From Rhodospirillaceae bacterium TMED167 (GTDB lineage: Bacteria; Pseudomonadota; Alphaproteobacteria; Rhodospirillales_A; UBA2165): a DNA stretch of 11,145 bases. This document shows, piece after piece, positions 7,385 to 11,145 of the stretch. The stretch lies in NCBI GenBank assembly GCA_002170915.1, contig NHHQ01000016.1, forward strand, positions 1 through 11,145, read 5' to 3'. The notes beneath the pieces are model-generated. The model made no database searches. It was not told the DNA's origin and was given only the letters and a program-made list of their open reading frames with translations. The position numbers were made by a program, and so were the translations under genes. Every line of letters starts with the position of its first letter. Position 1 is the stretch's first letter.

Positions 7385-9808
7385 TCAATATAACCCGCCA
7401 GTCCCCGACGTCGGTGCCGGTCCCGCCGGATCGGACGCGCCGACACCGCTTAGAACCTGTTGGCGCCCTATAGGGATTGTCCCCGGTTTAAAGGCTTCCA
7501 GAATGACACGGCGGTCTCCAGGCGTCGCCGGCTGTCCCGTCGCGCTGTTAACGCGAACAAGGCGAATATCAGGCGGAATACGAAAAGGAATAGCCGGTTT
7601 ATCAGCAAGCGCCTCGGCCATAAATTCTTTAAAAATCGGAGCCGCAACGCTCGCGCCCTGCTCCCGTTTTCCAAGTGACCGGGGAGTATCGAAGCCGACA
7701 AAGACGCCCACCACCAAATCCGGTGAAAACCCCATAAACCAGGTGTCAAACGCGTCATTGGTGGTTCCCGTCTTGCCCGCCAGCGGCTTGCCGACGGCCT
7801 TGATCCGCCGGCCCGTCCCCCGCTCGACAGCGCCCTCGAGCATGGACACTATTTGAAACGCGCTTGAGGGCTTGGTCACGACGTCCCGCGTGTCCGGCAC
7901 GGTCGGGACCGATTGATCGGTCCAGAAATCCGGCTGGCAATTGGAACAGGCACGGGTGTCGTGTTTGAAGACCGTTTTACCGTGTCGGTCCTGAACCCGG
8001 TCGATCAGCGCGGGCCGGATACGCTTTCCGCCGTTGACGAGCATGCCATAGGCCGTCGTCAAATTAAGTAAGGTGGTTTCCCCCGCGCCCAACGAGATGG
8101 ATAGCTGCGGCGGCAATTTCTTCGCGATGCCAAATTTCTTCGCGTATTGCGTAATAGTCTCTATGCCAACGGTCTGCGCGAGCCGGACCGTCATCAAATT
8201 ACGGGATTTCTCTATTCCCAGCCGCATGGTACTGGGGCCGTAAAATTTTTTGGTGTAGTTCGCTGGCCGCCACTTCGGCAATCCCGGTCCCTGATCAATC
8301 ACGAAGGGTGCATCCAAAATCAGCGTCGAAGGCGTAAACCCTTGATCCAGAGCAGCCAGATAAACAAACGGTTTGAAGGCTGAGCCCGGCTGCCGACGAG
8401 CCTGAACCGCACGGTTAAACTGGCTTTTATCATAATCGTAGCCGCCAACCATAGCCAACACCCGGCCGGTATGGGGGTCCATCGCAATGAGCGCACCCTC
8501 AACTTTTGGGATCTGACGCAGGGTGTAGCGGCCATCCGCGAGCAGCGGGTTGTCATCACCGTTGGTGATTTTCTCAACGGCAATCACGTCTCCCGCCTGG
8601 AGCACATCAGTTGCACTTTTGATCTGCGGTCCGAGCTTTTCACCCTCAAGCCACTGTCGCGCCCATTTAACATCTGCCAACAGGATGGTTCCCAAACTTC
8701 CATCACTAAGGCCGATTTCGGCGCGGGCCGCCGTCGCGCCCAAGACCACCGCCAACTGCCAAGCGCCAAGTCCTTTTGGCGGTTTGGTCGACGTCAGAGC
8801 GTCCAGCCAGCCACGCGACACACTGATGGTGTTGATCGGCCCCCGCCAACCGTGCCGTCGGTCATAGGCTTCCAGCCCGTTTTGAAGCGCCTGAACGGCA
8901 ATTCGTTGATGGTGCGGGCTTAGCGTAGTCCTCACAGACAGTCCGCCTTTATAGAGCTCCTCCTCCCCGTAGTGCGCAACAAGTTCCCTGCGCACCTCTT
9001 CTGCGTAGTATTTTGCCTGCACGTATTCTGTTTCATCGCGTTTGCGAATAATCAGCGGCTGCGCTTTCGCATCTTGAGCCTGTGCCCGCGTGATGATCTC
9101 ATCTTCCAGCATCCGCCCAATCACCCAATCCCGGCGCCTCTTCGCAGCCTCTGGTCGTTTATTCGGGTTATAATTGTTGGGGGCTTTAGGGAGAGCGGCG
9201 ATGAAGGCGGCTTCGGCAATGGTCAAACGATCCAGAGATTTGTTGAAATAATTGAGTGCCGCTGCGGCGACACCGTAGGATCCGAACCCAAGATATATTT
9301 CATTGAGATAGAGCTCGAGAATACGATCTTTAGACAAAGCCCGCTCAATCCGAAAGGCAAGGATCGCTTCCTTCAATTTGCGTTCCATCGTGACATCGGA
9401 CGTCAGCAGAAAGTTCTTGGCCACTTGCTGGGTGATCGTTGAGGCACCAACTAACCGACGGTCCGTCGCGATATTTTGAACATTGGTCAGCATCGCCCGC
9501 GCCACGCCAGTAAAATCAACGCCGGGATGATAATAGAAGTTTTTATCCTCCGCAGACAACATGGCTTGAACAACGAGCTTTGGCAGGGCGCTGCCCGGCA
9601 CAAAGACCCGTTTCTGAATGGCATATTCCACCAGCAAACGGCCATCCCCCGCCTGGACTCGGGTCATCACGGGCGGTTCATAGTCTGCCAGTTGCCTGTA
9701 GTCAGGCAGGCCCCGGCCAAAAATGTAAAACACATACATGCCGCCCGCGGCGCCCACGATGGCCAGGATCATGAGCGTGCTCACGAAAAAGAGGAATGTT
9801 TTCAACAT
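7385..9808 (-). CDS. mrcA: Penicillin-binding protein 1A (bifunctional transglycosylase/transpeptidase)
   Basis: This class A PBP polymerises lipid II into glycan strands and cross-links their peptides on the outer face of the inner membrane. The 807-residue protein starts with one membrane anchor (about 4-31). The GT51 transglycosylase domain follows, with catalytic E87 in SAEDKNFYYHPG, then GASTITQQVAKNF (121-133) and the RKLKEAILAFRIE segment (143-155). An OB-like insertion near 310-420 precedes the transpeptidase domain. Penicillin-binding motifs are complete: SxxK at S476-K479 (nucleophile S476), SRN at 535-537 and KTG at 679-681. A C621-x-x-C624 pair lies between the last two motifs. 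The protein ends GGLY, as I recall for alphaproteobacterial PBP1A. The start at 9808 gives a normal anchor, but the only Shine-Dalgarno-like sequence (AGGCGAG) is about 16 bases away, so initiation may be weak. It is probably transcribed with the upstream amidase gene. Confidence 0.97.
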   Translation of the reverse strand: MLKTFLFFVSTLMILAIVGAAGGMYVFYIFGRGLPDYRQLADYEPPVMTRVQAGDGRLLVEYAIQKRVFVPGSALPKLVVQAMLSAEDKNFYYHPGVDFTGVARAMLTNVQNIATDRRLVGASTITQQVAKNFLLTSDVTMERKLKEAILAFRIERALSKDRILELYLNEIYLGFGSYGVAAAALNYFNKSLDRLTIAEAAFIAALPKAPNNYNPNKRPEAAKRRRDWVIGRMLEDEIITRAQAQDAKAQPLIIRKRDETEYVQAKYYAEEVRRELVAHYGEEELYKGGLSVRTTLSPHHQRIAVQALQNGLEAYDRRHGWRGPINTISVSRGWLDALTSTKPPKGLGAWQLAVVLGATAARAEIGLSDGSLGTILLADVKWARQWLEGEKLGPQIKSATDVLQAGDVIAVEKITNGDDNPLLADGRYTLRQIPKVEGALIAMDPHTGRVLAMVGGYDYDKSQFNRAVQARRQPGSAFKPFVYLAALDQGFTPSTLILDAPFVIDQGPGLPKWRPANYTKKFYGPSTMRLGIEKSRNLMTVRLAQTVGIETITQYAKKFGIAKKLPPQLSISLGAGETTLLNLTTAYGMLVNGGKRIRPALIDRVQDRHGKTVFKHDTRACSNCQPDFWTDQSVPTVPDTRDVVTKPSSAFQIVSMLEGAVERGTGRRIKAVGKPLAGKTGTTNDAFDTWFMGFSPDLVVGVFVGFDTPRSLGKREQGASVAAPIFKEFMAEALADKPAIPFRIPPDIRLVRVNSATGQPATPGDRRVILEAFKPGTIPIGRQQVLSGVGASDPAGPAPTSGTGGLY

Positions 9809-9932
9809 GTTTATTCGTAACTAACTCGCCTGTAAATGTGGCGCAATTGGGGCGCCTCTTCATTTTGGGAGAAGGGTGTATTTATGACGAACAGCAACAT
9901 TCGAGATTTTTCCCCTTCATGTTCGACCCACA
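9809..9932. other. Amidase-mrcA intergenic region
   Basis: 124 bp between two leftward genes. A short inverted repeat GGCGC-(7 nt)-GCGCC lies around 9841-9857 but lacks a following T-run, so it is a poor terminator. No strong promoter is visible. Confidence 0.35.
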
Positions 9933-11145
9933 TCAATTCTGGCCCACCTGTTCCACTGGATTGAAATATTCATCAACGGCCCGGTAAAGAGCATCCGCCA
10001 CTTTGGTCCGATGGGTTCCACTGAGTAAAGCCCTGGCATCGCTCTGGTTGGATAGAAATCCAAGTTCCACCAGCACGGAGGGAACGTCAGGCGCTTTGAG
10101 CACAGCGAAGCCCGCAAATCGGTGGCTGTTAGGTAACAGGCGGCCAACCCCAGATAATTTACCCACCAGAACACTTGCGAATCTGGAGGATTCATTCATG
10201 GACTCCCGTTGGGCGAGATCGATCAGGATATCGGTGACCTCTTTCGAATTGGTGCTGAGATCGACGCCGGCAATAAGGTCAGACTTATTTTCTTTTTCCG
10301 CTAATGCAGCAGCTTCTTTGTCAGATGCTCTTTCCGACAACGTATAAACAGACATACCCCGGACCTTATTGCTTTTGATGGCGTCGGCATGAAGAGAGAC
10401 AAACAGGTCTGCGTTCTTGGACCGGGCAAATGCAATGCGGTCTCGCAACCGGACAAACACGTCACGGTCGCGGGTCAAAAAGACTTTATATCGGCCGCTT
10501 TGTTCCAAGCGCTTTTTGAATACCTTCGCGGCTGCCAAGACAACGTGCTTCTCGAAAACCCCTTTGCGAGTGACCGCCCCCGGATCCACACCGCCGTGAC
10601 CGGGATCGATTACGATCACTCGTTTGTGGGCGCTCAAGAAATTGGGTTTTCGACCCGGCGGCCCCGGTAAAAACCCGAGTGCCTGCAGCCCTGGTAAAAT
10701 TTCGCGGGCCGTCGGCACGACAGGTGTGGCCGTACGGCGAGGTTTCTGCTCACTGGCGACCATCCCGTCATGACTCGTCTCGACAATGTCCAGAACCAGC
10801 CGGTAGGGTTTCCCGCCGGCCGGGGGTAGGATGAATGACTTCTTCACCCTCGCCGGCATGTTTAAATCTAGCACAATTCTCGAGGCGGTTGAGCTGAAGA
10901 GGCCATATCTCAGACCGCTCACCAACCCCGTCCGGCGAAAATCCAGCCGGGGCTTGGCCCGCCAGTTCATGGCCGGCAGATCAACGACCAGCCGGTAGGG
11001 CGCGATCAGTGGAAAGATGTGAAAACTGACGCTGTCGGAGAGTTCAATTACGACCCGGATTTTATCCGCGTGCACCCCCAATCGCACGGCAGACACCGTG
11101 GGTTCCGCCCGAACAGGCACCACTGAGGCCACAACAAGGCCGCTG
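9933..11145 (-). CDS. amiC: N-acetylmuramoyl-L-alanine amidase (AMIN + Amidase_3), 5' end outside window
   Basis: This zinc enzyme cuts the bond between N-acetylmuramic acid and the stem peptide and is used in the periplasm to split septal peptidoglycan. The frame is open to the right edge. The first visible residues, SGLVVASVVPVRAEP, look like the end of a cleaved signal peptide, so the true start lies outside and the GTG at 11132 is not the start. Counting from that GTG, the AMIN domain (targeting to the division site) covers about 10-118, then a linker, then Amidase_3 from 171 to 388. Zinc ligands are H179 in DPGHGG, E194 in GVFEKH and H248 in SLHAD; catalytic E356 lies in VELGFLSN. An insertion around 262-315, with TLSERASDKEAAALA and many charged residues, matches the regulatory helix region of AmiA/B/C enzymes controlled by EnvC- or NlpD-like activators. 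mrcA and prfB follow. The amiC-type name is by domain layout. Confidence 0.93.
   Translation of the reverse strand, partial: SGLVVASVVPVRAEPTVSAVRLGVHADKIRVVIELSDSVSFHIFPLIAPYRLVVDLPAMNWRAKPRLDFRRTGLVSGLRYGLFSSTASRIVLDLNMPARVKKSFILPPAGGKPYRLVLDIVETSHDGMVASEQKPRRTATPVVPTAREILPGLQALGFLPGPPGRKPNFLSAHKRVIVIDPGHGGVDPGAVTRKGVFEKHVVLAAAKVFKKRLEQSGRYKVFLTRDRDVFVRLRDRIAFARSKNADLFVSLHADAIKSNKVRGMSVYTLSERASDKEAAALAEKENKSDLIAGVDLSTNSKEVTDILIDLAQRESMNESSRFASVLVGKLSGVGRLLPNSHRFAGFAVLKAPDVPSVLVELGFLSNQSDARALLSGTHRTKVADALYRAVDEYFNPVEQVGQN

Noticed and set aside
7255..7446. Leftward 63-residue ORF overlapping the mrcA 3' end
   Set aside because: It overlaps the well-supported GGLY terminus of PBP1A, is arginine-rich in a way typical of an out-of-frame reading, and has no clear ribosome binding site.
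8471..9442. Rightward ORFs of 150 and 156 residues antisense to mrcA
   Set aside because: They lie fully inside a complete PBP1A gene whose catalytic motifs are on the other strand, and neither shows a recognisable domain.
11130..11132. GTG at 11132 as the amidase start
   Set aside because: The frame is open beyond it to the window edge, and the residues before and after it look like the end of a signal peptide, so the true start lies outside.

Overview
The window is ordinary chromosomal DNA from an alphaproteobacterium, most like the Rhodospirillales and related marine or soil groups. The evidence is the style of the proteins (GlnE, a PBP1A with a GGLY end, an RF2 beginning MRAEV with an SPY codon-recognition motif), the amidase-mrcA-prfB gene order, and moderate GC. 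I cannot name a genus. No CRISPR array, insertion sequence, rRNA, tRNA or phage gene is visible, and coding density is high.

Left part. A large envelope protein of the DUF3971/AsmA-like (YhdP-type) class runs leftward off the window edge. It is divergent from glnE, the bifunctional adenylyl-transferring and -removing enzyme of glutamine synthetase. The glnE start lies inside a perfect 7-bp inverted repeat whose loop holds the only Shine-Dalgarno-like bases. Convergent to glnE, 19 bp away, is a nitroreductase-family flavoprotein that keeps the substrate-lid E-Y-K triad of iodotyrosine deiodinases with exact spacing.

Middle part. After a 226-bp divergent intergenic region comes a ferritin-like DUF455 protein with a complete E / ExxH / E / ExxH di-iron pattern. 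Its stop codon overlaps the stop codon of prfB, which comes from the other strand.

Right part. Reading leftward are an N-acetylmuramoyl-L-alanine amidase (AMIN plus Amidase_3, 5' end outside the window), mrcA (penicillin-binding protein 1A) and prfB (release factor 2). The first two build and cut peptidoglycan, during growth and at division. RF2 terminates translation at UGA and UAA. prfB is split between two frames by the classical autoregulatory +1 frameshift (AGGAGG, 3-nt spacer, CTT TGA C), so a simple ORF caller loses its first 54 residues.

I did not find an undescribed multi-gene system. The points most worth following are the prfB recoding site, the putative dehalogenase, the glnE start hairpin and the uncharacterised DUF455 protein.
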